From NCBI GenBank assembly GCA_044221315.1, contig JBGAPK010000014.1:26250-90249 (forward strand): a DNA stretch of 64,000 nucleotides, written 5' to 3'. The notes beneath the pieces are model-generated. The model saw only the letters and a list, made by a program, of their open reading frames with translations, ran no database searches and had not been told where the DNA came from. Shown here in pieces: positions 40,759 through 49,600 of the stretch. This DNA comes from JAFEBO01 sp044221315 (GTDB lineage Bacteria > Planctomycetota > Phycisphaerae > Phycisphaerales > UBA1924). Each line of letters opens with the position of its first letter. The stretch's first letter is position 1. The translations under genes were made by a program, and so were the position numbers.

Positions 40759-42114
40759 ATGCCACGCCGTGGGCGATTTAGTCTTGTGATGGGTCTTGCC
40801 GGCTCCATGATCGTGCCGCAAATCCACACGCTCGCGCAACAGCCCGCAACGCCGCCCCCGGAAGGCGAACGGTCCAAGCCGCAAGCCGATCCGAATCCCC
40901 CGGCGGGCTCGGGGGAATATCTGCCCACGCCGGCCGATCAGCAGGCGCTCGACAACAGCCCCGACGTCCAGGGTCAGGCCCCCACCGAATTCAACCAGCA
41001 ACTCCGGGTCGATAAGACCGATCGCAAGAACTGGCTGGGCATAACCCCGGAGAACGATCCTCTTGGCCCGCTGATGCGGTTCACCGACTTGCTCAAGCAG
41101 AAGACCGATCTCACGCTGGGTGGAGCGTACACGATGCTCTTCCAGCAGGCCACGGGCGCTCCCGGGACGCGGAGCGCGGCGGCCGGCGACATCGACCTTT
41201 TGCTCTCCTGGAAGAAGCAGTTCAACGAAACTGACTACATGCGGATCAACAGCAGCTTCGAGTACCGCTTCCAGATCGGAGAGATCACCCCTTCGCAGCT
41301 CGGCTCCCAGATCGGCACCCTCGTCCCCACCACCAACGGATTCAATGAGCGTCCGCCCGTCGTCAAGGAACTCTTCTACGACCAGACGCTCGCCGACGGG
41401 CACCTTCGCTGGATCTTCGGACGAATCGATCCCGAGAACTACGTGGGCGCCCATCGCCTCCAGAGCCAGAACACCTTTTTTCTGAATAAGGCTTTCTCTT
41501 CGAATCCCACCATCAATTACCCGAGCATCGGACTCGGAGGGCTGGCCGCCGTGAAGCCGGTGGACTGGTTCTATGTCTTCGCGGGAGCCAGCGACGTCAA
41601 CGCCAACATCACCCGCACGGGATTCGACACGGCCTTTGAGACCGGCGAAGTTTTCGCTTTCGCGGAGATCGGCGGCCTCACCAATATCGAGGGATGGGGC
41701 AGCGGGCGCCAGCGACTCAGCTTCTGGCATTCAGACGCGAGTTCGGTCAAGAATCGGCCGTCGGACCAGGGAATGAGCTTTTCCATCGACCAGGAGCTCG
41801 GACCCATGGCCGCGGTGTTCTTCCGCGCCGCGTACGCGAATGCCTCGGTCGCGACCGTTCGCACACTGATCGAAGGCGGGTTCGGTTTTAAGGGCCTCAC
41901 CCCGATCGACGATGACTACACGGGGATCGCCCTCGCGTACGCCGCGCCGCCGGGCGGAGGCCGGGCCGAGACGATCCTCGAGGCGTTCCAACGGTTTCAG
42001 ATCGCGCTGCGCTCCGAATTCACCGTCGGGGCCCAATTGATCGTCAATCCGAGCAGGCAGCCGACCTACGGCACGCTCGGCGTGTTCGAGTGCAGGTTCA
42101 GGATTTCTTTCTGA
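40759..42114 (+). CDS. OprB-type carbohydrate-selective outer-membrane porin
   Basis: About 451 residues. An N-terminal signal sequence (FSLVMGLAGSMIVPQIHTLA) is followed by a Pro-rich linker and a beta-barrel region with alternating aromatic and hydrophobic residues, a typical OprB segment (LRWIFGRIDPENYVGAHRLQ, FSSNPTINYPSIGLGG) and a C-terminal strand ending in FRISF (terminal Phe, as in outer-membrane proteins). OprB porins pass sugars. A TACACT -10-like element (40746-40751) ends 7 bases before the ATG at 40759, so this start is favoured and would be leaderless; an in-frame ATG at 40741 would lie upstream of that element. Confidence 0.8.
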   Translation: MPRRGRFSLVMGLAGSMIVPQIHTLAQQPATPPPEGERSKPQADPNPPAGSGEYLPTPADQQALDNSPDVQGQAPTEFNQQLRVDKTDRKNWLGITPENDPLGPLMRFTDLLKQKTDLTLGGAYTMLFQQATGAPGTRSAAAGDIDLLLSWKKQFNETDYMRINSSFEYRFQIGEITPSQLGSQIGTLVPTTNGFNERPPVVKELFYDQTLADGHLRWIFGRIDPENYVGAHRLQSQNTFFLNKAFSSNPTINYPSIGLGGLAAVKPVDWFYVFAGASDVNANITRTGFDTAFETGEVFAFAEIGGLTNIEGWGSGRQRLSFWHSDASSVKNRPSDQGMSFSIDQELGPMAAVFFRAAYANASVATVRTLIEGGFGFKGLTPIDDDYTGIALAYAAPPGGGRAETILEAFQRFQIALRSEFTVGAQLIVNPSRQPTYGTLGVFECRFRISF

Positions 42115-42130
42115 TAAAGGCAGGCAGACC

Positions 42131-43564
42131 ATGGCAAAATCCACACCCCGCAAAGCCCGCGTCGAGCGTGATCTGCTGGGCCTCAAGAAGATTCCGGGCA
42201 ACGCGTACTACGGCGTTCAGACGATGCGTGCCATGGAGAACTTCGATATCTCCGGCGTGCCCATCTCACACTACCCCGACCTCATCCGGGGCCTCGCGAT
42301 CGTCAAGCTCGCTGCGGCACGCGCCAACCACCAGGTCGGAAATCTCGACCGCAAGGTCTTGAAGGGTATCGAAGCGGCATGCACCGAGCTTCTCGAGGAC
42401 AAACTCCACGATCAGTTTCGTGTCGACGTCTTTCAGGGCGGCGCGGGCACCTCGACCAATATGGCCGCCAACGAGGTCATCGCCAACCGCGCACTCGAGC
42501 GCATGGGTTATCGCAAGGGTCAGTACGAGCACTGCGACCCGCACGATCACGTCAACCTCGCGCAGTCAACCAACGACGCTTACCCGTCGGCGCTCCACAT
42601 CGCCGCGATCCTCGGCAACGAACGGCTCATGGACGAGCTGGAGAGCCTGGTCCGGTCGTTCCGGGAGAAGGGACGCGCCTTCGCTCGGGTCATCAAGATG
42701 GGACGCACGCAGCTCCAGGACGCCGTCCCGATGACGCTCGGCCAGGAGTTCGAGGCTTTTGCACGCACGCTCGAAGAGGAAGTCCACGCTATGCGTGTTG
42801 TCCAGGGTGCGCTCTGCGAGACCAACATGGGCGGCACCGCCATCGGCACGGGGCTCAACGCGCCGAAGGGATACGCAAAGGCGTGCGCCCGCCACCTCTC
42901 CCGAATCATGAAGCGTGAGATCCGACTCGCCCACAACCTCATCGAGGCGACGCAGGACACACAGGCGTATGTGCTCTACGCGGGGGTGCTCAAAGCGATC
43001 AGCATCAAGCTCTCCAAGGTCTGCAACGATCTGCGTCTGCTGAGTTCCGGACCGCGCGCCGGACTCTACGAGATCAACCTGCCCCCGAAGCAACCCGGTT
43101 CATCGATCATGCCCGGGAAGGTCAACCCGGTGATCCCCGAGGTGGTCAATCAGGTCTGCTACAAAGTGATTGGCAATGACCTCACCGTCACGATGGCCGC
43201 CGAGGCCGGCCAGCTTCAACTGAATGTCATGGAGCCGGTGATCGCGTCGTGCATCTTTGAGAGCCAGATGCTGCTCACGCGCGCATCCAGGACGTTGCGT
43301 GAACACTGTATCGACGGCATCACGGCGAATGAAGCCGCCTGTCGCTTGTTCGTGGAGCGATCCATCGGCCTGGTGACCGCTCTCAATCCGATCATCGGAT
43401 ACGAGCGGAGCACGGAGCTCGCCTCCGAAGCCCTGAAGACCGGGAAGGGGATCATCGAACTCATCCGCCAGAAGGGGGTCTTGACCGAAAAGCAGATCAA
43501 GGAAGTGCTGGACCCCGCAACGATGACGGGACAGGCCCCTCGCCGTCGCGCGCCCCGTCGGTAA
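42131..43564 (+). CDS. aspA: Aspartate ammonia-lyase (aspartase)
   Basis: 477 residues. It converts aspartate to fumarate plus ammonia. The fumarase/aspartase signature GSSIMPGKVNPV is present, with GTSTNMAANEVIANRALE, HDHVNLAQSTNDAYPSA and GRTQLQDAVPMTLGQEF. Features nearer aspartase than fumarase are the N-terminal MRAMENFDISG and the context: the next gene (18 bp downstream) is a Dcu-type dicarboxylate transporter, the usual partner of aspA. The ATG at 42131 lies 16 bp after the porin stop, so the porin, aspA and dcu genes may form an operon. Confidence 0.88.
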   Translation: MAKSTPRKARVERDLLGLKKIPGNAYYGVQTMRAMENFDISGVPISHYPDLIRGLAIVKLAAARANHQVGNLDRKVLKGIEAACTELLEDKLHDQFRVDVFQGGAGTSTNMAANEVIANRALERMGYRKGQYEHCDPHDHVNLAQSTNDAYPSALHIAAILGNERLMDELESLVRSFREKGRAFARVIKMGRTQLQDAVPMTLGQEFEAFARTLEEEVHAMRVVQGALCETNMGGTAIGTGLNAPKGYAKACARHLSRIMKREIRLAHNLIEATQDTQAYVLYAGVLKAISIKLSKVCNDLRLLSSGPRAGLYEINLPPKQPGSSIMPGKVNPVIPEVVNQVCYKVIGNDLTVTMAAEAGQLQLNVMEPVIASCIFESQMLLTRASRTLREHCIDGITANEAACRLFVERSIGLVTALNPIIGYERSTELASEALKTGKGIIELIRQKGVLTEKQIKEVLDPATMTGQAPRRRAPRR

Positions 43565-43582
43565 GCCCTTCAGGAGCATCCC

Positions 43583-45034
43583 ATGATCTGGCTCGAACTG
43601 GCGGTGGTCCTCGGCGCGATCCTGCTCGGTGCCCGCGTCGGGGGAGTCGGGCTCGGCACAATGGCGTCGCTCGGCCTTCTCGTGCTGGTCTTCGTCTTCC
43701 GGCTCCCTCCCTCTTCTCCTCCCGGCTCCGTGCTGGCGATCGTGGTCGCGGTCGTCACGGCCGCGGCGACTCTCGAAGCGGCCGGGGGCATGGATTTGCT
43801 GGTTCTTGTCGCCGACCGCGCGCTCCGCGCACACCCTCGCTACATCACGCTCGTCGCCCCGCTCGTGGCTTATGCCTTCACGTTCTGCACCGGCACAGGC
43901 CACGTCGCGTATTCAATTCTCCCGGTCATCGCCGAGGTTGCCCGCAAAGCCGGCGTCCGACCTGAACGCCCGATGTCGATCAGCGTCATCGCGTCTCAGC
44001 AGGCGATCACGGCCAGCCCGCTCGCGGCCGCAACAGCGGCGCTCCTCACCATTCTGGACGACCAGGGGGTCACGCTGACGAAGATCCTGCTGGTCTGCGT
44101 GCCCTCCACTCTCATCGGGGTCATCGCCGGCGCAATCTCCGTCTGGAAGAAAGGCCCGGAACTGTCGGATGATCCCGAATATCAGAAGCGTCTCGCAAAC
44201 GGTTCGATGGGTGAAGAGGTCGAGCTCAAGAAGCTTGAAGGTCCGGCGAGGCGTCGCGCGTCGTGGGCGGTCGGCATTTTTCTCTTCGCCGCCGCCGCGA
44301 TCGTGGCCTTCGGAGTATTCCCGATGCTCCGGCCCGCCCATCAGGCTCCGCAGGCCGCGGTCTCGATCGAGAAGCTTCAGGAAGCCATCAAGTCCGGCGC
44401 GGCCGACACAAACAAAGACAGCATCGTCTCTCAGGCCGAGGCGCGAAAGCTCTTCCAGAATCTCGCCGCCGGCCAGACTATGGAACAGACCGAGACGCTC
44501 GCGATGAACACGATGATCCAGATCATCATGTACGCCGCCGCGGCTCTGATGATGCTCTTCTGCGGCGCATCCCCCGATGCCGCCGCCAAGAGCAAGGTCG
44601 CCGGCGCCGGCGTCGTCGCGGTAGTCTCGATCCTGGGGCTCGGCTGGATGGGCAATTGCTTCTTCGAGGGAAATAAGGACATCATTCTCACCACCCTGTC
44701 GGGCACTGTTCAGGAAAGACCGTGGCTCTTCGCCGGCGCGCTCTTTGCCCTTTCGATCCTGCTCTTCAGCCAGGCCTCGACCGTCACGTCGCTCATGCCG
44801 GTGGGAGTCGCCCTCGGCGTGTCGGCGAGTTCACTGGTCGCGTACTTTCCCGCCGTGAACGGCTACTTCTTTCTGCCGACGTACGGAACTGTTGTCGCAG
44901 CCGTCGCGTTCGATCGAACCGGAACCACCCGCATCGGCTCCTTTGTGCTCAATCACTCGTTCATGAGGCCGGGTATCGTCGCGACCGTCGCCGCGATTCT
45001 CTCCGGGCTGCTCATCGCGCGGGCGGTGTTCTGA
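43583..45034 (+). CDS. DcuA/DcuB-type C4-dicarboxylate transporter with EF-hand-like insert
   Basis: 483 residues, about 10-12 hydrophobic segments. Family motifs include EAAGGMDLLVLVADR, FTFCTGTGHVAYSILPVI and IASQQAITASPLAAATA. In fermenting or anaerobic bacteria these carriers exchange aspartate or fumarate for succinate. A hydrophilic loop after about residue 260 contains DTNKDSIVSQAE (residues 275-286) between two predicted helices, which matches a canonical EF-hand loop at ligand positions 1, 3, 5, 9 and 12 (Gly6 replaced by Ser). The protein is longer than the E. coli carriers (about 435 residues) by roughly this insert. Direction of transport is not determinable. Confidence 0.83.
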   Translation: MIWLELAVVLGAILLGARVGGVGLGTMASLGLLVLVFVFRLPPSSPPGSVLAIVVAVVTAAATLEAAGGMDLLVLVADRALRAHPRYITLVAPLVAYAFTFCTGTGHVAYSILPVIAEVARKAGVRPERPMSISVIASQQAITASPLAAATAALLTILDDQGVTLTKILLVCVPSTLIGVIAGAISVWKKGPELSDDPEYQKRLANGSMGEEVELKKLEGPARRRASWAVGIFLFAAAAIVAFGVFPMLRPAHQAPQAAVSIEKLQEAIKSGAADTNKDSIVSQAEARKLFQNLAAGQTMEQTETLAMNTMIQIIMYAAAALMMLFCGASPDAAAKSKVAGAGVVAVVSILGLGWMGNCFFEGNKDIILTTLSGTVQERPWLFAGALFALSILLFSQASTVTSLMPVGVALGVSASSLVAYFPAVNGYFFLPTYGTVVAAVAFDRTGTTRIGSFVLNHSFMRPGIVATVAAILSGLLIARAVF

Positions 45035-45076
45035 CAGAAATCCGCGCGGATGCCTCGTCGATCGGTGGCTTTTCGA

Positions 45077-46015
45077 TCAGATCGGCCGGCGCAGCGGTTC
45101 GGTCCCAGTCGGCCGAAGGGGTGTTGATCCCGGGTTCTCCGGCGTCTTGCGCCGTCCCGCAAGCTTCTCCAGTTCCGCGATCGCGCGATCCGCTTCGTTG
45201 TCGCCGGCGATGCGGATCGGAGTGACCGGCGCCGCGGCCATCGCCCGGTTCAGGTCTCCGGCGGAACGTACCGCGTACAGGCTCCCCGTTCCATGCTCCT
45301 TCACCGATGCGATCTCGGCTTCAACCAGCGGGTCGATTTCGTGACGCACGATCCCGGCGGAGATTCCGACCCTCAGCGCATAGCCCGCCCACACCACGCC
45401 CGCCAGGAACGCCATCGGCAAGAGCCCGTGGATCGCGATCACGGCGAATTCACTTCTCTGCCCCGCCGCCGTCGCCGCGCTCGCGTCCACAAGCGTCTGG
45501 TAGCCGCAGAACACGCCCCAGGAAGGAGTCGCCGCCAGCGTTGTCGTCCACGGTGCACTCGCGGCAAACAGCACCGTCGCGATGGTCGCGGCACGCACCG
45601 TCCGTTGCATCCCCACAACCCCGGCGCCAGCACCGATCGCCACCGCGGCCCAGCACTGAACGACAAAGACCGCCGACGCGATCGTGCCTATTGCGGAAGC
45701 GAGGTTCGAGAAACAGCGCATGACCGCATCGGTCCGTCCCGGCTTCAACTCCGGAGCCGGTGCATCCTTATCGAACGAAGCCGGGTCGATTCGCTTTCGC
45801 GGCTGAGATTCGACCACCGCCAGCGTCGTCTTCTCAACCGCCCGCGAATCGTTCGGCGAATCAAATCGGATCTGCGTGAAATGAACGCAGGCAAAGATCA
45901 GAGCCTGGACGATGACCGCCAGCGCGATTGCCACGGCGCAAACGGTCGCTCCGCGACGGATGGCAAGGAATGCCGGGGAGGCCGCGACAAGGCTGGTGTG
46001 AGGAACTTGCGGCAC
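45077..46015 (-). CDS. Conserved membrane protein of unknown function
   Basis: 312 residues, not recognised. One hydrophobic segment lies near residues 25-46, followed by a polar stretch (about 50-100), then about three more membrane segments (about 103-230). The C-terminal third (about 231-312) is soluble, charged and Pro-rich. The start is GTG at 46013-46015. The gene is convergent with the Dcu transporter (43 bp gap) and divergent from mqnC. Confidence 0.55.
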   Translation of the reverse strand: MPQVPHTSLVAASPAFLAIRRGATVCAVAIALAVIVQALIFACVHFTQIRFDSPNDSRAVEKTTLAVVESQPRKRIDPASFDKDAPAPELKPGRTDAVMRCFSNLASAIGTIASAVFVVQCWAAVAIGAGAGVVGMQRTVRAATIATVLFAASAPWTTTLAATPSWGVFCGYQTLVDASAATAAGQRSEFAVIAIHGLLPMAFLAGVVWAGYALRVGISAGIVRHEIDPLVEAEIASVKEHGTGSLYAVRSAGDLNRAMAAAPVTPIRIAGDNEADRAIAELEKLAGRRKTPENPGSTPLRPTGTEPLRRPI

Positions 46016-46200
46016 GGGGAGTTCTCTGCTTGGTGCGACGTCGGTCCGGAGAACTGCCTTCTGGATCGGACCGACCGGGGACCCCCTCCAGCCCGGCCCG
46101 AGAATTCAGGCCCCGAATGCCCGAATATCAGGGGATTTGCCAGAAGGGTCGGCGATAGCTACGCTTTCAAAGAATCCTGAAAGTTCCGAAGATCGCAGAA

Positions 46201-47670
46201 ATGACCAATCTCTACCAACCCCCCTCCTCCTTCCCCAAGGCCAGCGGGCTCGACGCCGGGCTGCTCCGGGACGTCGCTCGCGGCGAAGTGCGGCTGACGC
46301 CGGACCAAGCTCTCGAGATCTTCAGGGCGTTGCCGCTGCCCGAACTCGGCCGGCATGCCGACGCACGCTGCCGCGAGCTGCACGGTGACGCCATCCGGAC
46401 CTATGTGATCGATCGAAACATCAATTACACGAATGTCTGCAACGCCAAATGCACGTTCTGCGCCTTCCGGCGCGACGGGCACGACAGCGACGCCTACACC
46501 CTCGATCACCGGGCGCTGCTCGACAAAGTGGGCGAACTCTCGGCCATCGGGGGCACCCAGATTCTGATGCAGGGCGGCATGAACCCAGATCTGCCGCTCG
46601 ACTGGTACCTCGACCTCCTCCGCGCGATCAAGGCCCGCTACCCCCACGTGCACGTGCACGGCTTCAGCCCGCCCGAGTTCATCGAGTTCGTGCACTTCTT
46701 CGATCCGCCCGGCGCAAATCTGGAAGAGAAGATCCGCTGGGTGATGGTGCGTCTGCGCGAGGCCGGGCTCGACAGCGTTCCGGGAGGCGGCGGCGAAATC
46801 TTCTCGACGCCGGTGCGCCGCAAAATCGGCCTGGGCAAATGCGACGCGGAGAGTTGGCTGACGGTGATGTATGTGGCGCACTCGCTGGGCATGTTCACGA
46901 GCGCGACGATGATGTTCGGGCACATCGAGGGATACGCCGATCGAATTCATCACATGATGCTTGTGCGGGACTGGCAGGATCGCGCTCTGCTGGAGGGCGG
47001 ACGCCCGACGCCATCGGGCCGGAGCGGTTTCGGTCATTACAAGGCATTCATTTCCTGGCCCTTCCAGCGCGACAACACGCCCCTCGGGCGTGTGAAGGAC
47101 TGGGGTCTGAACAACGACGAACTGAACGCAGAGTTCCCGGGCGACGTGCTGGCGCGCACCTTTGACTTTGGCAAGAATCCCGAAGCGGACTACAAGAACG
47201 TGCCCGGCGCCGAGGAATTCGGCCGACGCGTCCGCATGAGCGGCAGCAGCGACTACCTCCGCACCCAGGCCCTGAGCCGTCTTTTTCTCGACAACATCTA
47301 CTCGATCGGCAGTTCGTGGGTGACGATGGGCCCGCACATCGGGCAGGTGGCTCTTGCCTACGGCGCCAACGACATGGGCAGCGTGATGATGGAGGAAAAC
47401 GTGGTCAGCAGCGCCGGTACCACCTACTGCCTCGACGAGGCGGTGCTCTGCCGGCTAATCCGCGGGGCGGGGTTCATGCCGGCCCAGCGCGACAACGTAT
47501 ACGACGTGCTGAAGGTGCACGCCGGTCCGGAGTCGCCAGACCTCAGGGTCACGGATTGGTCGCTGCACCGTGCCCGCAAGATGCACCAGGAAGCCCCGCG
47601 GGAGAAGAAGGTCGCGCTCAACGTAACGGTAACGCCGCGGGCCCAGGCACTTCAGGAAACCATCGGCTAA
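46201..47670 (+). CDS. mqnC: Cyclic dehypoxanthinyl futalosine synthase (radical SAM)
   Basis: 489 residues. It carries the radical SAM [4Fe-4S] motif CNAKCTFCAF (CxxxCxxC), preceded by NYTNVC, and MqnC-type segments (GGTQILMQGGMNPDLPLDWY, FISWPFQRDNTPLG, MEENVVSSAGT). MqnC makes the cyclic intermediate in the futalosine route to menaquinone. MqnE shares the CxxxCxxC motif but differs in the C-terminal segments. The protein is about 100 residues longer than typical MqnC (about 370-400), mainly in the C-terminal half. The ATG at 46201 has no clear Shine-Dalgarno. The other mqn genes are not in this window. Confidence 0.82.
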   Translation: MTNLYQPPSSFPKASGLDAGLLRDVARGEVRLTPDQALEIFRALPLPELGRHADARCRELHGDAIRTYVIDRNINYTNVCNAKCTFCAFRRDGHDSDAYTLDHRALLDKVGELSAIGGTQILMQGGMNPDLPLDWYLDLLRAIKARYPHVHVHGFSPPEFIEFVHFFDPPGANLEEKIRWVMVRLREAGLDSVPGGGGEIFSTPVRRKIGLGKCDAESWLTVMYVAHSLGMFTSATMMFGHIEGYADRIHHMMLVRDWQDRALLEGGRPTPSGRSGFGHYKAFISWPFQRDNTPLGRVKDWGLNNDELNAEFPGDVLARTFDFGKNPEADYKNVPGAEEFGRRVRMSGSSDYLRTQALSRLFLDNIYSIGSSWVTMGPHIGQVALAYGANDMGSVMMEENVVSSAGTTYCLDEAVLCRLIRGAGFMPAQRDNVYDVLKVHAGPESPDLRVTDWSLHRARKMHQEAPREKKVALNVTVTPRAQALQETIG

Positions 47671-48335
47671 CGACGCCGGCGAGCGACGCACACGCCGAAG
47701 ATCGCGAAGATCGCAAACCCCGGCGCGGGAATCTCCGCGAAATCAACCACGCTCGTGCCGTTCACGTTTGCGTTGGAGAAATTCACCTGCCAGGTGAGCA
47801 CGCCCATCTGCGGGGCGTAGCCGGGCAGCACCATCTCGTTGTGGAACCAGTTGTAGAGTTCGGAGGTGTTGCCGCTCTCCAGCCAGCCCTGCACGGTGGA
47901 TTCGGAGGTCGCGAAGAGACTCTCCCAAGCGGTGAACGTGGGGATGAAAGCGCTGTCGAGCAGCGAGAGTGAGACTCCGCCGCCCTCGTACAGCCCGATC
48001 ACCGTGTAACGGGCGGAGACGATGGGGTCATCAAAGATGCCCTGCGCGACGTCGCGATCGATCGTCGAGTTGATGTCGATCGGGCTCGTCGTTTCGGCCG
48101 CCGCATCTCCGATGGACCACGCGCCGAGAGCCTCGTTTCGCGGCCCAGCGCCGCCCTCTTGAAACCATGCAAGCACGTAGAGGTGATTCAGCCCGGCGAC
48201 CGACGGTGAGGTCTCGCCGAACAGGCGGATGGGAAGAGCCGACGCGGCTGCGAATGCGCTGCCTGCCGTTGCCGCAGCAGCCATGAGTGCGCATGCACGC
48301 GCGATTCGGCCGCACGGATTGATGATCTCGGTCAT
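47667..48335 (-). CDS. PEP-CTERM-type secreted protein of unknown function
   Basis: 222 residues. A signal peptide covers about residues 14-32 (ALMAAAATAGSAFAAA). The C-terminus is EIPAPGFAIFAIFGVCVARRRR, a Pro-x-Pro-type motif, hydrophobic helix and Arg tail, as in exosortase-sorted proteins and similar to the protein at 21120-21734. The central domain is not recognised. The ATG at 48335 was chosen to give the signal peptide near the start; the frame is open to 48458. Its stop overlaps the mqnC stop by four bases on the opposite strand. Confidence 0.65.
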   Translation of the reverse strand: MTEIINPCGRIARACALMAAAATAGSAFAAASALPIRLFGETSPSVAGLNHLYVLAWFQEGGAGPRNEALGAWSIGDAAAETTSPIDINSTIDRDVAQGIFDDPIVSARYTVIGLYEGGGVSLSLLDSAFIPTFTAWESLFATSESTVQGWLESGNTSELYNWFHNEMVLPGYAPQMGVLTWQVNFSNANVNGTSVVDFAEIPAPGFAIFAIFGVCVARRRR

Positions 48336-48565
48336 GTGCTGCTCCGCACCGGTCTCGGCGCGGATGCAACAACGCCGAGGGACCGGGCCCATTTCCAAAA
48401 CACATCCACGATGGCGCTGCGGAACGGAAGGCAGCGATCCTTGCACCTCCGCATCCAATATGAATCACGATTTCACACGGGGCCAGCCGCGATCGCGAAA
48501 TGCGCATTCATACCGACATGTCGATCGGCGACGGCGCATCGTGTGCACAGACGCGCAACTTCTGC

Positions 48566-49600
48566 TCAGAACAGAAGATCGGCGATTTGAATCGCGTTCA
48601 GAGCCGCGCCCTTGCGCAGTTGGTCGCCCGCAAGAAAAAGGCAGTGCGTGCGCGTTCTGCCGTCCGCGTCCTTCTGTTCCCCGGGGTCGGCGCGGAGGCG
48701 GCCGACGAAGACCGAGTCTTTTCGGGAGGCTTCCAGAGGCGTGGGAAACTTGTTGGCCTTGCGGTCATCCACCACTTCGACACCGGCAGCACCTTCGAAC
48801 GCGGCAAGAACCTCAGCCTCGGAAGCCGGCTTCGCAAGAGTCACGGTGACAGATTCGGAGTGTGCCCGCTCAACGGGGACGCGGACACAGGTTGGACTCA
48901 CCTGAATCGCGGGATCGTTCCAGATCCGGCGCGTCTCGCTGATCATCTTCTTTTCTTCGCCGTTGAGCCCGCTCGCCTCATCCATGGCCGAGTTGTGGCT
49001 GAAGACGTTGAATGCGCACGGCTCCTTGAAGATGCTGGGGCGCGGCGCCTTTCCATCGAGTATTGCAGCGGCCTGATCCTTCAACTCGCCGATCGCGGCC
49101 GCACCGGCCCCGGAAACTGCCTGATAGGTCGATACGACGATCCGCGAAATGCCAAACTTCCGCCTGAGCGGCTCGAGCGCGACGAGTAACAAGATCGTCG
49201 AACAATTCGGATTGGCCACCAGCGCGGGAGCCTTGGCGGCCCGTACTTCCTGACCGTTGATCTCCGGAACCACGAGCGGCACACTCGGATCGGCCCGGAA
49301 CGCCGAGGAATTGTCCACGACGGCGCATCCGGCCGCACGCGCCGCCGGCGCCAGAGCGCGGGCCACATCCGAGGTTGCACAAAACAACGCCACCTTCATG
49401 CCTGTGAAGCAAGCCGGTCCGGCCTCGGTGACTTTCAGCGTTGTTCCGGCGTACGGGATTTCCGCGCCGACCGAGCGCGGCGAAGCCACAAGCCGAATCC
49501 GGTCCGGGTGATGCCCGCGCGATTCGAGAATCGCCAGCGCCTCGCGCCCAACGGCGCCTGTAGCCCCCACCACCACGATCGGACAATCTCCCGGGATCAT
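48566..49600 (-). CDS. asd: Aspartate-semialdehyde dehydrogenase
   Basis: 344 residues. It reduces aspartyl phosphate to aspartate semialdehyde. Features are the NADP-binding GATGAVGREAL, the active-site Cys segment VANPNCSTILLLVALEPL and the catalytic His motif (VPVERAHSESVTV). It overlaps the upstream PLP-enzyme gene by ATGA (49597-49600), so the two are translationally coupled. Substrate comes from the aspartokinase domain encoded upstream in the same cluster, and the product feeds the homoserine dehydrogenase domain. Confidence 0.95.
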   Translation of the reverse strand: MIPGDCPIVVVGATGAVGREALAILESRGHHPDRIRLVASPRSVGAEIPYAGTTLKVTEAGPACFTGMKVALFCATSDVARALAPAARAAGCAVVDNSSAFRADPSVPLVVPEINGQEVRAAKAPALVANPNCSTILLLVALEPLRRKFGISRIVVSTYQAVSGAGAAAIGELKDQAAAILDGKAPRPSIFKEPCAFNVFSHNSAMDEASGLNGEEKKMISETRRIWNDPAIQVSPTCVRVPVERAHSESVTVTLAKPASEAEVLAAFEGAAGVEVVDDRKANKFPTPLEASRKDSVFVGRLRADPGEQKDADGRTRTHCLFLAGDQLRKGAALNAIQIADLLF

